Source: an uncultured Saprospirales bacterium | Lineage (GTDB): Bacteria; Bacteroidota; Bacteroidia; Chitinophagales; Saprospiraceae | DNA: 49,607 nt | NCBI GenBank assembly: GCA_937899855.1 | Contig: CALCCH010000586.1 | Coordinates: 1 to 49,607, forward strand | Direction: 5' to 3' | In this document: one piece after another, positions 17,526 through 23,597 of the stretch | Layout: each line of letters opens with the position of its first letter | Position numbering within the stretch: position 1 is the first letter of the stretch | The notes under the pieces: generated by a model | What the model saw: the letters and a program-made list of their open reading frames with translations, nothing else | Told to the model about the DNA's origin: nothing | The model's database searches: none | Position numbers and translations under genes: made by a program

Positions 17526-17858
17526 ATGAGCGATAAAGACGCTATCCAAATTACCATCATCGACCGCGAGGACCAGGCCCACGCGATCGAGGCCCCGCTC
17601 GATATGAATATGAACCTCATGGAGGTTTGTAAGGCTTACGAACTGCCCGTGGAGGGCACTTGCGGGGGAATGGCCCTGTGCGCGAGTTGCCACGTCTACG
17701 TCCAGTCGAAGCACGAGTTACCGACGATGCAGGACGAGGAGGAGGACATGCTCGATCAGGCCTTTTTTGTGGAGGACAACAGCCGCTTGTGTTGTCAGCT
17801 GTACATCAAAGAGGAGATGGAGGGCTTGGTGGTGAAGCTAGCACCGGAAGCGGGCTAG
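17526..17858 (+). CDS. 2Fe-2S ferredoxin (adrenodoxin type)
   Basis: This is a 110-residue plant/vertebrate-type ferredoxin. Cluster ligands are Cys46, Cys52 and Cys55 (C-x5-C-x2-C in G-T-C-G-G-M-A-L-C-A-S-C-H) and Cys90 of S-R-L-C-C-Q-L. The spacing and the C-A-S-C-H motif are those of the adrenodoxin/putidaredoxin class. The protein is acidic, as usual for an electron carrier. It is 15 bp downstream of the ferredoxin reductase and closed by an intrinsic terminator. It ends with two consecutive TAG codons. Confidence 0.93.
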   Translation: MSDKDAIQITIIDREDQAHAIEAPLDMNMNLMEVCKAYELPVEGTCGGMALCASCHVYVQSKHELPTMQDEEEDMLDQAFFVEDNSRLCCQLYIKEEMEGLVVKLAPEAG

Positions 17859-17885
17859 TAGCGGAGCAAGGCCGTGGATGGCGAA

Positions 17886-17919
17886 ACGGGGCGCGATGGG
17901 ATCGAGCCCCGTTTTTTTT
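17886..17919 (+). terminator. Intrinsic terminator after the ferredoxin gene
   Basis: The stem ACGGGGC (17886-17892) pairs with GCCCCGT (17906-17912) and is followed by a run of T on the plus strand. It ends the reductase/ferredoxin operon and lies back-to-back with the minus-strand hairpin unit at 17931. Confidence 0.8.
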
Positions 17920-17930
17920 AGGTCCCGCCC

Positions 17931-17976
17931 AAAAAAAGTATCTCCTACATTCGGAGGCTAAGTTGAATGTAGGAGA
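17931..17976 (-). ncRNA. Hairpin unit 1: predicted short RNA/terminator
   Basis: On the minus strand a 12-bp stem (17976-17965 with 17952-17941) and a 12-nt loop (AACTTAGCCTCC) are followed within 3 nt by seven T (17937-17931). Two bases upstream lies the promoter-like block shared by all three units. If that block is a promoter, the transcript is only about 45 nt and is essentially the terminator hairpin itself. The same layout recurs twice upstream. It could instead be merely a terminator of the kinase operon. Confidence 0.45.
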
Positions 17977-17978
17977 AC

Positions 17979-18010
17979 TAAACATACTATGAGAAAACTA
18001 CACGGGTCAA
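17979..18010 (-). promoter_or_regulatory. Promoter-like block of unit 1
   Basis: The minus strand has TTG (18010-18008), a 21-bp spacer, and TATGTTTA (17986-17979). The stretch GTTTTCTCATAGTATGTTT is identical in all three units. TATGTTTA is one mismatch from the Bacteroidota -7 consensus TAnnTTTG. Confidence 0.5.
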
Positions 18011-18072
18011 ATATATAGGGTTTTTTTCTCATTTGAATGCCGCATTTATTTTAAGGGAAAATATTAGAATTT

Positions 18073-18099
18073 AGTGGTATGTATCTTTTAGGAAGTGGT
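18073..18099 (-). promoter_or_regulatory. 21-bp direct-repeat array A (two copies), putative LytTR operator
   Basis: AGTGGT occurs at 18073-18078 and 18094-18099, exactly 21 bp apart. A third degenerate copy (AAGGGA) may lie at 18053. LytTR regulators bind paired direct repeats with a period of about two helical turns (21-22 bp). The array lies upstream of the unit 1 promoter-like block on the minus strand. Confidence 0.5.
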
Positions 18100-18195
18100 C
18101 ATTTTTACCCCAAATGGGGTAGGAGGGAAGCGGGGGATAAAAGTCCGGTACGGCGCTTTGGCAAGATATTGGAATGGGTAGTAGCACTTGAGCCC

Positions 18196-18239
18196 AAAAA
18201 AAATTCCTACACCCCAGAAGGGAAAAAGGTGTAGGAAAA
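18196..18239 (-). ncRNA. Hairpin unit 2: predicted short RNA/terminator
   Basis: A 10-bp perfect stem (18237-18228 with 18213-18204) has a 14-nt pyrimidine-rich loop containing CCCTTC. It is followed without a gap by eight T on the minus strand (18203-18196), then GGGC as in the other two units. The promoter-like block ends 3 bp before the stem. The predicted RNA is about 43 nt. Confidence 0.45.
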
Positions 18240-18240
18240 T

Positions 18241-18269
18241 TAAACATACTATGAGAAAACTGAGCTCAA
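18241..18269 (-). promoter_or_regulatory. Promoter-like block of unit 2
   Basis: On the minus strand, TTG (18269-18267), an 18-bp spacer and TATGTTTA (18248-18241). The proximal repeat of array B lies 62 bp upstream of the -7 element, the same distance as in unit 3. Confidence 0.5.
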
Positions 18270-18309
18270 GTTAAGCCCGGATTCGCGATTATTAAACCTA
18301 CAATTAGGC

Positions 18310-18356
18310 AGTGGTCTTATTTCAGAGGCAGTGGTACCATTTCTTTAGGGAGCGGT
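18310..18356 (-). promoter_or_regulatory. 21-bp direct-repeat array B (three copies), putative LytTR operator
   Basis: AGTGGT at 18310-18315, AGTGGT at 18330-18335 and AGCGGT at 18351-18356, spaced 20 and 21 bp. The first two are preceded by GGC. The array precedes unit 2 on the minus strand. Confidence 0.55.
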
Positions 18357-18435
18357 AGTGTGCTCTGATGGTACTTCGATTCGGGAGATCGGAAATCAAA
18401 GGATTCCAGCCTAGCCAAATGGCTCGGGCGCGCCC

Positions 18436-18480
18436 AAAAAAAATTCCTGCATCTCTGGAGGGAGCGAGATGCAGGAAGAT
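18436..18480 (-). ncRNA. Hairpin unit 3: predicted short RNA/terminator
   Basis: A 12-bp perfect stem (18477-18466 with 18455-18444) has a 10-nt C-rich loop (GCTCCCTCCA), followed directly by eight T on the minus strand (18443-18436) and GGGC. The promoter-like block ends 7 bp upstream. The predicted RNA is about 45 nt. Confidence 0.45.
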
Positions 18481-18484
18481 TAAA

Positions 18485-18513
18485 CAAACATACTATGAGA
18501 AAACTTGTCTCAA
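18485..18513 (-). promoter_or_regulatory. Promoter-like block of unit 3
   Basis: On the minus strand, TTG (18513-18511), an 18-bp spacer and a perfect TAnnTTTG match, TATGTTTG (18492-18485). The proximal repeat of array C is 62 bp upstream. Confidence 0.55.
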
Positions 18514-18553
18514 TATATGGTTGATTTTTTTAATATAAAAATGAGCTTTACGA

Positions 18554-18601
18554 AGTGGGTCCATATCCCTCGTCAGTGGTAGGGTCGGTCTAGGTAACGG
18601 T
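18554..18601 (-). promoter_or_regulatory. 21-bp direct-repeat array C (three copies), putative LytTR operator
   Basis: AGTGGG at 18554, AGTGGT at 18575 and AACGGT at 18596, each exactly 21 bp apart. It lies between the kinase stop codon and unit 3 and is oriented like the other arrays. Confidence 0.55.
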
Positions 18602-18626
18602 ACCTAAGGCCAGGCACCGGACGGTC

Positions 18627-20531
18627 TTACTTCTGGATGGTTTCGATTGGAATGAGCAATTCTACCCGCGTCCCCTTGGCGCGTCCCCCATCATCTTTCA
18701 AGTCAATGGTTTTGACGTAAACGCCCTTGCGTTTGGATTTATTGAGGATTTCCAATCGCTTCTGCGTGATGTAAGTCCCCTTCGACTCGTGCTCTGGGAA
18801 TTGGGGGTCGTCGAGTTGTAGTTCCCGCGCCTTGCTCCGGCCAATCCCATCGTCGGCCACTACGCAGAGCAAGGTATTGTCGTCGTACAGCTCAAACTGG
18901 AGCAGGATTTTACCCTTTTTCCGTTGCCGCAAGCCGTGTTCGATCGCATTCTCGATGTAGGGCTGGATAATCATGGTAGGAATCCCCATGATGTCCTCCT
19001 CCAATTCTTCGTCGAGTTTGACCTCGTAGGTAAATTGGTTGTCAAAACGCAACTTCTGGTTGATGTAGAGGTAATCCTCCAGAAATTGGACTTCCTTTTC
19101 GAGCGAAATGATTTCCATATCCGAATAATCCAGGCTCTGCCGCATCAGTTTGGCAAACTTGGCCAGGTAGCGGGCCGCTGCGTTCACGTCGTTGGAGGTG
19201 ATGTAGTGTTGGATAGAATTGAGGGCATTGTACATGAAATGCGGGTTCATCTGTGCGCGGAGCGCTTTGAGTTGCAGCCCCGTCGATTGGAGACGTAGCA
19301 ACTCGGCTTCCTGCTTTTTCTTTTCCGCCTCGTATTTGACTTCCAGTTCCATCAGCATTCGGCGGTTGACCTCCTCCCGATACAATTCGTCCATCTCATC
19401 GTGCCGCAATTGGTACTGGTAGGCCTGTTCGTATTCCTCCAGGTTGGCGTAATAGCGAGCGATGTTTTTACAGATGGTGGCCAGTTGTTTGTAGTCGTTG
19501 ATTTCTTTGGCGTGACGCAGGGCCTTTTTGAAGTGCTTTTCGGCCTTGCTGCCCTTGTCGAGGGTGGCGTAGAGTTGGGCCTTCCAATTCTCGATGATGG
19601 AAAAGTTGCGGTGGTCGCCTTCGCCGTAGAGTTTTTCCGCTTTGTGGTAAAGGCTCAGGGCGCGTTCGTAGTCCTGGTTTTTAAAGGCCAGGTTGCCCAG
19701 GTTGGCGTAGGCACTGGCCCGGGTGCTGCGGCTGATGTCGTCCGTGATGCGAATGGCTTTGCGGAAGTATTCTTCGGCGCTGTCGGTATCGCCCAGGGCC
19801 ATATAACCATTGCCGACGTTGAGGTAGTGCCAGGACATGCGCGTGCGCATGCCGATCGATTCGCAGACGTTGACCGCTTTGAGGTAGGCCCGGACGCTTT
19901 TGTGGCTGTCGTTGTTGCGACCGTAGATGGCGCCCATCCCGCTTTGGATGAGGGTGAGGAAGTAGTAATCCTTTTTGAGTAGGGGCTTGGGCAGGGCGTT
20001 GATGCCTTTGTCGGCCTCCAGGAGCAGTTCGATGGCCTTGGCGTAGTTGGAGTAGTGGAGGTTGAGAAAACCTTCGCGACAGGTGAGGCGGGCGAGAAGG
20101 CGTGGGTCGGGAAAAACCTCGAGCAGTTTGCCCGCCTTATCGAGCATGGTGGTGGCCAGTTCTAGTTTGTCGATATTGATGAGGGTACCGGCGTAGTCGA
20201 TGTACATTTCGGTCTGCTGTTTGACGTCGCCGCGTTCTTCGAGGATGTTGAGGGCTTGTTTGAAGTGGATTTCGGCCAGCAGGAAATTGTAGAGTTGGTT
20301 TTCGATGAAGGCCGTGTGCAGGTGGAAGCTGAGTTGAAAATCGGGGTCGGGTTGTTGTTTGAGGATACGGGCTTGCTCCTGGAGGAGGCTTTGGGCGCGG
20401 TGAACCTTGGTAAAGGCGTAGTGCCCGATGAGTTGGTCCATCAGGTGCAAGCGCTGGTGGATGTCTTTTTGACGTTCCAACTGGGCTTCCAGTCGTCGTA
20501 CGTCCGATATTTTTCTTACGGCTTCCATCAT
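18627..20531 (-). CDS. Soluble TPR-containing LytS-type histidine kinase
   Basis: This is a 634-residue sensor kinase of the LytS/YehU (His_kinase, PF06580) class. Residues ~40-380 are a solenoid of tetratricopeptide repeats (for example A-E-E-Y-F-R-K-A-I near 255 and A-L-S-L-Y-H-K-A near 293). Residues ~385-420 form a charged coiled coil. The phospho-acceptor His431 lies in A-Q-M-N-P-H-F-M-Y-N-A-L-N-S-I. The ATPase part has the N box P-Y-I-E-N-A-I-E-H-G near 525 and D-D-G-I-G near 561. Unlike many Bacteroidota relatives there is no transmembrane helix or signal peptide, so it should sense something in the cytoplasm. I use the ATG at 20531; a TTG lies one codon upstream. It lies downstream of a LytTR regulator and a small peptide gene in the same direction. 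These kinases phosphorylate LytTR regulators. Confidence 0.9.
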   Translation of the reverse strand: MMEAVRKISDVRRLEAQLERQKDIHQRLHLMDQLIGHYAFTKVHRAQSLLQEQARILKQQPDPDFQLSFHLHTAFIENQLYNFLLAEIHFKQALNILEERGDVKQQTEMYIDYAGTLINIDKLELATTMLDKAGKLLEVFPDPRLLARLTCREGFLNLHYSNYAKAIELLLEADKGINALPKPLLKKDYYFLTLIQSGMGAIYGRNNDSHKSVRAYLKAVNVCESIGMRTRMSWHYLNVGNGYMALGDTDSAEEYFRKAIRITDDISRSTRASAYANLGNLAFKNQDYERALSLYHKAEKLYGEGDHRNFSIIENWKAQLYATLDKGSKAEKHFKKALRHAKEINDYKQLATICKNIARYYANLEEYEQAYQYQLRHDEMDELYREEVNRRMLMELEVKYEAEKKKQEAELLRLQSTGLQLKALRAQMNPHFMYNALNSIQHYITSNDVNAAARYLAKFAKLMRQSLDYSDMEIISLEKEVQFLEDYLYINQKLRFDNQFTYEVKLDEELEEDIMGIPTMIIQPYIENAIEHGLRQRKKGKILLQFELYDDNTLLCVVADDGIGRSKARELQLDDPQFPEHESKGTYITQKRLEILNKSKRKGVYVKTIDLKDDGGRAKGTRVELLIPIETIQK

Positions 20532-20550
20532 CAATGGTAAATATAAGAAA

Positions 20551-20577
20551 AGGCTACATTAGTACCTAATGTAGCCT
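20551..20577 (-). terminator. Perfect 12-bp hairpin between the peptide gene and the kinase gene
   Basis: AGGCTACATTAG (20551-20562) and CTAATGTAGCCT (20566-20577) form a perfect 12-bp stem with a 3-nt loop. On the minus strand it is followed by TTTTCTTAT, so it can act as a partial terminator or attenuator after the 49-residue peptide gene. It lies 20 bp before the kinase start. The stem shares the CTACATT core with hairpin unit 1. Confidence 0.65.
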
Positions 20578-20618
20578 CTCCGGGGCGGGGCCCTGCGTTG
20601 TGATATAAAGCGCTTCGA

Positions 20619-20768
20619 CTATTGAGGAACGATGCCTCCGCAACTGTCGTAGGTGTTGCGTCCCCTCTTGGTGGTACCCCCGAAAATACGGGTCATATCA
20701 TCTCTTTGCATAACGAGATCGAGGTCACGGCTCAGATCAGCCAAGCTTTTTTTTGATTTGTTTCCCAT
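20619..20768 (-). CDS. 49-residue peptide with possible double-glycine leader
   Basis: This is a small gene between the LytTR regulator and the TPR kinase on the same strand. It starts with ATG at 20768, in an A-rich context usual for Bacteroidota, and stops with TAG at 20619. The N-terminal half is a charged amphipathic helix (M-G-N-K-S-K-K, then L-A-D-L-S-R-D-L-D-L-V-M). It leads to D-D-M-T-R-I-F-G-G-T, which resembles the M-x-x-I-x-G-G leader end of Bacteroidota peptide precursors exported and cleaved by C39-type transporters. The remaining ~18 residues (T-T-K-R-G-R...S-C-G-G-I-V-P-Q) would be the mature peptide, with one Cys. A hairpin terminator follows. No transporter or modification gene is nearby. 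Role as signal or bacteriocin is inference; I do not recognise a specific family. Confidence 0.6.
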   Translation of the reverse strand: MGNKSKKSLADLSRDLDLVMQRDDMTRIFGGTTKRGRNTYDSCGGIVPQ

Positions 20769-21139
20769 AGTTGTGTTAGTTGAGTACGTTTTTCATTTGT
20801 TTTGGGACCATTGCTATAGTGTTCCTTAGAATGCTAGTAAAAATAAGTATATTTTCTTACACACACCAAACGCGATTATCCTTTTTTTGTTGAAAAATGG
20901 TAAAATGATTTGGTGATTCGCTTTTCGAACCAGTGGTAGCTAGAACGGCTAAAACGCTCGCCTACTGCTATTTAAAGGTAGTCCGATTTCGCGTTTAGTT
21001 AATCGTTTAATGCCAAAACTGGCGGTCTTCCACCGTGAATTTGAAAGGCTCAAAAGCCTATTTTTACGGTGCGGAAGTCGCCCGTTAGTACCAGTCGTAT
21101 TGTAAATCTTTGGGGAGGAGTATCTCGGGCCGGAAAGGC
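20769..21139 (-). other. 371-bp region upstream of the peptide gene
   Basis: No credible gene is present. It holds array D (20932-20979) and an AT-rich stretch at 20820-20925 that probably carries the peptide/kinase promoter. A good TAnnTTTG match was not found; TTTG at 20870-20867 followed by TATACTTA is only weak. A short hairpin (AGGCT-CAAA-AGCCT, 21046-21059) lies downstream of the regulator stop. A 17-bp near-copy of that hairpin sequence overlaps the regulator stop codon. Confidence 0.5.
20932..20979 (-). promoter_or_regulatory. 21-bp direct-repeat array D (three copies) upstream of the peptide gene
   Basis: AGTGGT at 20932, AACGCT at 20953 and AAAGGT at 20974, each 21 bp apart. The first copy is identical to the core in arrays A-C and the others are degenerate. 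The position upstream of the peptide and kinase genes suggests autoregulation by the adjacent LytTR regulator. Confidence 0.45.
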
Positions 21140-21901
21140 TCAAATGCCTTCTTGCAACCGCCGCATATGCTCCATACACGCCGGCCGCCGCCGCCGCGAT
21201 ACCTCGATCTTCTTGCCGTCATCCATCACCAAGTAGCCCCCATCTCCCTTGACAAACTTGCGCATGTAGTTGAGATTGATCAGGTGGCTTTTGTGGACGC
21301 GGTAAAAATTGAGTCCCGACAGCATTTCTTCGTAGGCTTTGATGGTCTTGGAAGCGGTAATGCGTTCGCCGGTCTTGAGGTGAACGTGGGTATAATTGTC
21401 TTCCGCCTCGCAGCGGATGATGTCCTTGATGTTGATGAAGTAGATGCCATCCAGGGCCGAAATGCTCATCTTCTCAAAAGCATTGGGGTTGTGGTACATC
21501 TGGTTGAAAAGCTCCAGCCGTTGGTTGATTTTATTGACCGTTCCCAAGCGAATCCGACTCACCGCCTCCTGCAACTCGTCCGGATCGATGGGCTTGATGA
21601 TAAAACCAATGGAGCTGTACTGACACGCTTTGACGGCAAACTTCTCGTAGGCCGTCACGAAGATAATGTCGAAATGGACCTCGCCGAGTTGGTTGAGCAA
21701 TTGGAATACCAAGCCGTCGGGCAGGTTGATGTCGAGAAAGGCGACATCGGGGTTGATCTTGGGGTCATTGAGGATTTTTAGCCCCCCTTCGATGTGTTCG
21801 GCTTCGGCAATCACGGTGACTTGCTCGCAATACTTCTGTAACAAGCTCTTCAGATTGTACAAACCCTTGGCCTCATCTTCAATGATTACAGCTTTGATCA
21901 T
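21140..21901 (-). CDS. LytTR-family response regulator
   Basis: This is a 253-residue two-component regulator. The receiver domain (1-~120) has the acidic pocket I-I-E-D-E (residues 6-10), the phospho-acceptor Asp57 in A-F-L-D-I-N-L-P-D-G, and the conserved Lys in F-I-I-K-P-I-D. The C-terminal LytTR DNA-binding domain (~145-250) is recognisable by I-I-R-C-E-A-E-D-N-Y-T-H-V and F-Y-R-V-H-K-S-H-L-I-N-L. LytTR domains bind direct repeats about 21 bp apart, and four such arrays occur in the next 3.9 kb. The cognate kinase is the TPR kinase downstream. A TAGTTTTG at 21961-21954 (minus strand) is a plausible -7 element, giving a leader of about 45 nt. Confidence 0.93.
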   Translation of the reverse strand: MIKAVIIEDEAKGLYNLKSLLQKYCEQVTVIAEAEHIEGGLKILNDPKINPDVAFLDINLPDGLVFQLLNQLGEVHFDIIFVTAYEKFAVKACQYSSIGFIIKPIDPDELQEAVSRIRLGTVNKINQRLELFNQMYHNPNAFEKMSISALDGIYFINIKDIIRCEAEDNYTHVHLKTGERITASKTIKAYEEMLSGLNFYRVHKSHLINLNYMRKFVKGDGGYLVMDDGKKIEVSRRRRPACMEHMRRLQEGI

Positions 21902-21953
21902 CTAGAATCGTCTTTTTTGGTATGGTGGAATGGTCTCGCCCGCTGGATAAAAA

Positions 21954-21961
21954 CAAAACTA
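21954..21961 (-). promoter_or_regulatory. Candidate -7 element of the response-regulator gene
   Basis: TAGTTTTG on the minus strand fits TAnnTTTG exactly. No TTG was found at the expected -33 distance, so this is tentative. Confidence 0.35.
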
Positions 21962-22160
21962 CTAAAAAAGGTCGAATTTGTTGCATTAAAAGAAGTGATT
22001 ATATGAAACAAATGTGGATTATATTAAGCTTCCGACGGCGGTGGTTGCCCCGACCGCGGGGGGCTTGTATTCTCCCCTTTTTATTTTAATTTTATTTTTC
22101 CTTTATTTTTGTTTTTTTCTCGGCTCCTAGCAGCCTCACCAAAAGCAGTAGCTGACCAGC

Positions 22161-23012
22161 ATGAGCGAATCGCGGCCTCCTAACTTTAGCCCCCTGCGCA
22201 ACAAAATTCACGAAATCATTTTCGGAGCGGATACCCCCGCCGGTAAAGGCTTCGATATTCTCCTGATGGTGTTCATCATCGCCAGCGTACTCGTCGTCAT
22301 GCTCGAAACCGTCGATTACATCGCCGTGCGCTTCGCCACCCTCTTTTACGTCCTCGAATGGACCTTCACCATCTTCTTCACCATCGAGTACCTCCTGCGG
22401 CTGTACTGCGTCTACCATCCCCTCAAGTACGCCCTGAGCTTTTACGGCATCATCGACTTACTGGCCATCCTGCCCACTTACATCAGCTACTTCTTTGCCG
22501 GCACCCACTACCTGGTGGTCATCCGCGCCCTGCGGCTGCTGCGGGTCTTTCGGATCTTTAAGCTGGGCAAATTTATGCGCGAAGGTCGGGTGATCCTCAT
22601 CGCCCTACGGGAGAGCCAGGCCAAAATTACCGTCTTCTTGGTTTTTATCGTACTCATGGTCACCATCGTAGGCTCGGTGATGTACCTGGTGGAAGGGGGC
22701 GAGGGGTCCAATTTTACCAGCATCCCCCGCTCGGTGTACTGGGCCATCGTGACGCTCACCACCGTGGGCTACGGCGATATTGCCCCCACTACCGAAATCG
22801 GCCAGTTTTTGGCCGCCGTGGTCATGATCATGGGCTACGCGGTGATTGCGGTACCTACCGGCATTGTATCTTCCGAACTGATTCGGACGACGACCAAAAC
22901 GACCGCCACCCCCGACGTTCGGGTGTGTCACTACTGTGCCTCCGAAGGGCACGATGCGGATGCCATTCACTGCAAGTACTGCGGCGAGAAGCTCGATGCC
23001 TTGGAGGACTGA
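22161..23012 (+). CDS. Voltage-gated-type potassium channel with C-terminal zinc ribbon
   Basis: This is a 283-residue six-helix ion channel. S1-S4 occupy residues ~35-145, with an S4-like arginine ladder (R-A-L-R-L-L-R-V-F-R). S5 and S6 flank the pore helix, and the selectivity filter T-V-G-Y-G-D is at 201-206, so K+ is the expected ion. After S6 a short linker leads to a zinc ribbon with Cys256, Cys259, Cys271 and Cys274, an unusual addition to a bacterial Kv-like channel that may sense metal or redox state. It is monocistronic and converges with the DUF2452 gene, ending 10 bp from it. TATTTTTG at 22104-22111 is a possible -7 element. Confidence 0.92.
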   Translation: MSESRPPNFSPLRNKIHEIIFGADTPAGKGFDILLMVFIIASVLVVMLETVDYIAVRFATLFYVLEWTFTIFFTIEYLLRLYCVYHPLKYALSFYGIIDLLAILPTYISYFFAGTHYLVVIRALRLLRVFRIFKLGKFMREGRVILIALRESQAKITVFLVFIVLMVTIVGSVMYLVEGGEGSNFTSIPRSVYWAIVTLTTVGYGDIAPTTEIGQFLAAVVMIMGYAVIAVPTGIVSSELIRTTTKTTATPDVRVCHYCASEGHDADAIHCKYCGEKLDALED

Positions 23013-23022
23013 ATCGGGGGGC

Positions 23023-23523
23023 TTAAGCCTCGGCTTCGAGCATCTCCCAGGTGTGGTCGGATAGGAGGCGGGCGGAGGAGAGGAATTCGTAGGGCAGCGA
23101 GGCGCCCCATTCCGCCGGAGCGATCATCGACAGGATGTAGCGTTCGCCTTTCTGGTACAGGTGGTAAGTCTTGCCGATCAGCGGTTTGAAATTCATCTCG
23201 GCTTGGTAAATTTTTTCGGACAGTTGGACCCGATCGTGGATGGCCTGGGCCTGCCGGGCCAACAGCTCGACCTGCTCGCGAATTTGATCGAGCTGGGTGT
23301 TGGTTTGTTCGTACATCGCCTCCAGCGCCAGGCCCTTCACCCGGCCCTTGTCGATGGGTTTGATGACTGCGCCTCCGACGCTGTGGGCGTAGGGTAGGAG
23401 GTGGGGGTTCTCCGCTACCTTATCGGGATCGATGGGGTTGACGAATCCGGGGGATTCTTCGGCGCGGGGGGCGTTTTCGGTGCTGGGCGTCTTGCCTGCT
23501 GACTTGGATTTGTTGTTCATCAT
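23023..23523 (-). CDS. DUF2452-family protein
   Basis: This is a 166-residue protein matching my memory of the DUF2452 family by its I-D-P-D-K-V-A-E-N-P-H-L-L-P-Y-A-H-S-V-G-G-A-V-I-K-P core (residues ~31-56) and the following A-M-Y-E-Q-T-N-T-Q-L-D-Q-I helix. The N-terminus is polar and probably disordered. No signal peptide or membrane segment is seen, so it should be cytoplasmic. Function is unknown. Two adjacent ATGs (23523, 23520) are possible starts. It lies downstream of the coiled-coil gene and is separated from it by a long hairpin. Confidence 0.75.
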   Translation of the reverse strand: MMNNKSKSAGKTPSTENAPRAEESPGFVNPIDPDKVAENPHLLPYAHSVGGAVIKPIDKGRVKGLALEAMYEQTNTQLDQIREQVELLARQAQAIHDRVQLSEKIYQAEMNFKPLIGKTYHLYQKGERYILSMIAPAEWGASLPYEFLSSARLLSDHTWEMLEAEA

Positions 23524-23535
23524 GTTCCTAAACCT

Positions 23536-23570
23536 AAAGTGCCGAACACTGCGCGAGTGTCCGACACTTT
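23536..23570 (-). terminator. Long hairpin between coiled-coil gene and DUF2452 gene
   Basis: A 15-bp stem with two non-Watson-Crick positions (23536-23550 with 23556-23570) and a 5-nt loop. On the minus strand it lies 27 bp after the coiled-coil stop and is followed by TTTAGG, so the U-tract is poor. It may be a weak terminator or an RNA stability element ahead of the DUF2452 start at 23523. Confidence 0.55.
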
Positions 23571-23597
23571 GGGATACATTCGTTGCAGTACGGTAAA

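Noticed and set aside
17931-18520. Three plus-strand mini-frames starting M-R-K-L (7-9 codons) right after each hairpin
   Set aside because: Their shared start comes from the conserved promoter-like block read backwards. The T run follows the stem only on the minus strand, and the 21-bp arrays precede every unit only in the minus orientation (unit 1 has no array before it on the plus strand).
20949-21179. 76-codon minus-strand frame overlapping the response-regulator end
   Set aside because: It overlaps the regulator stop and array D, has no recognisable features, and its composition looks like shadow coding.
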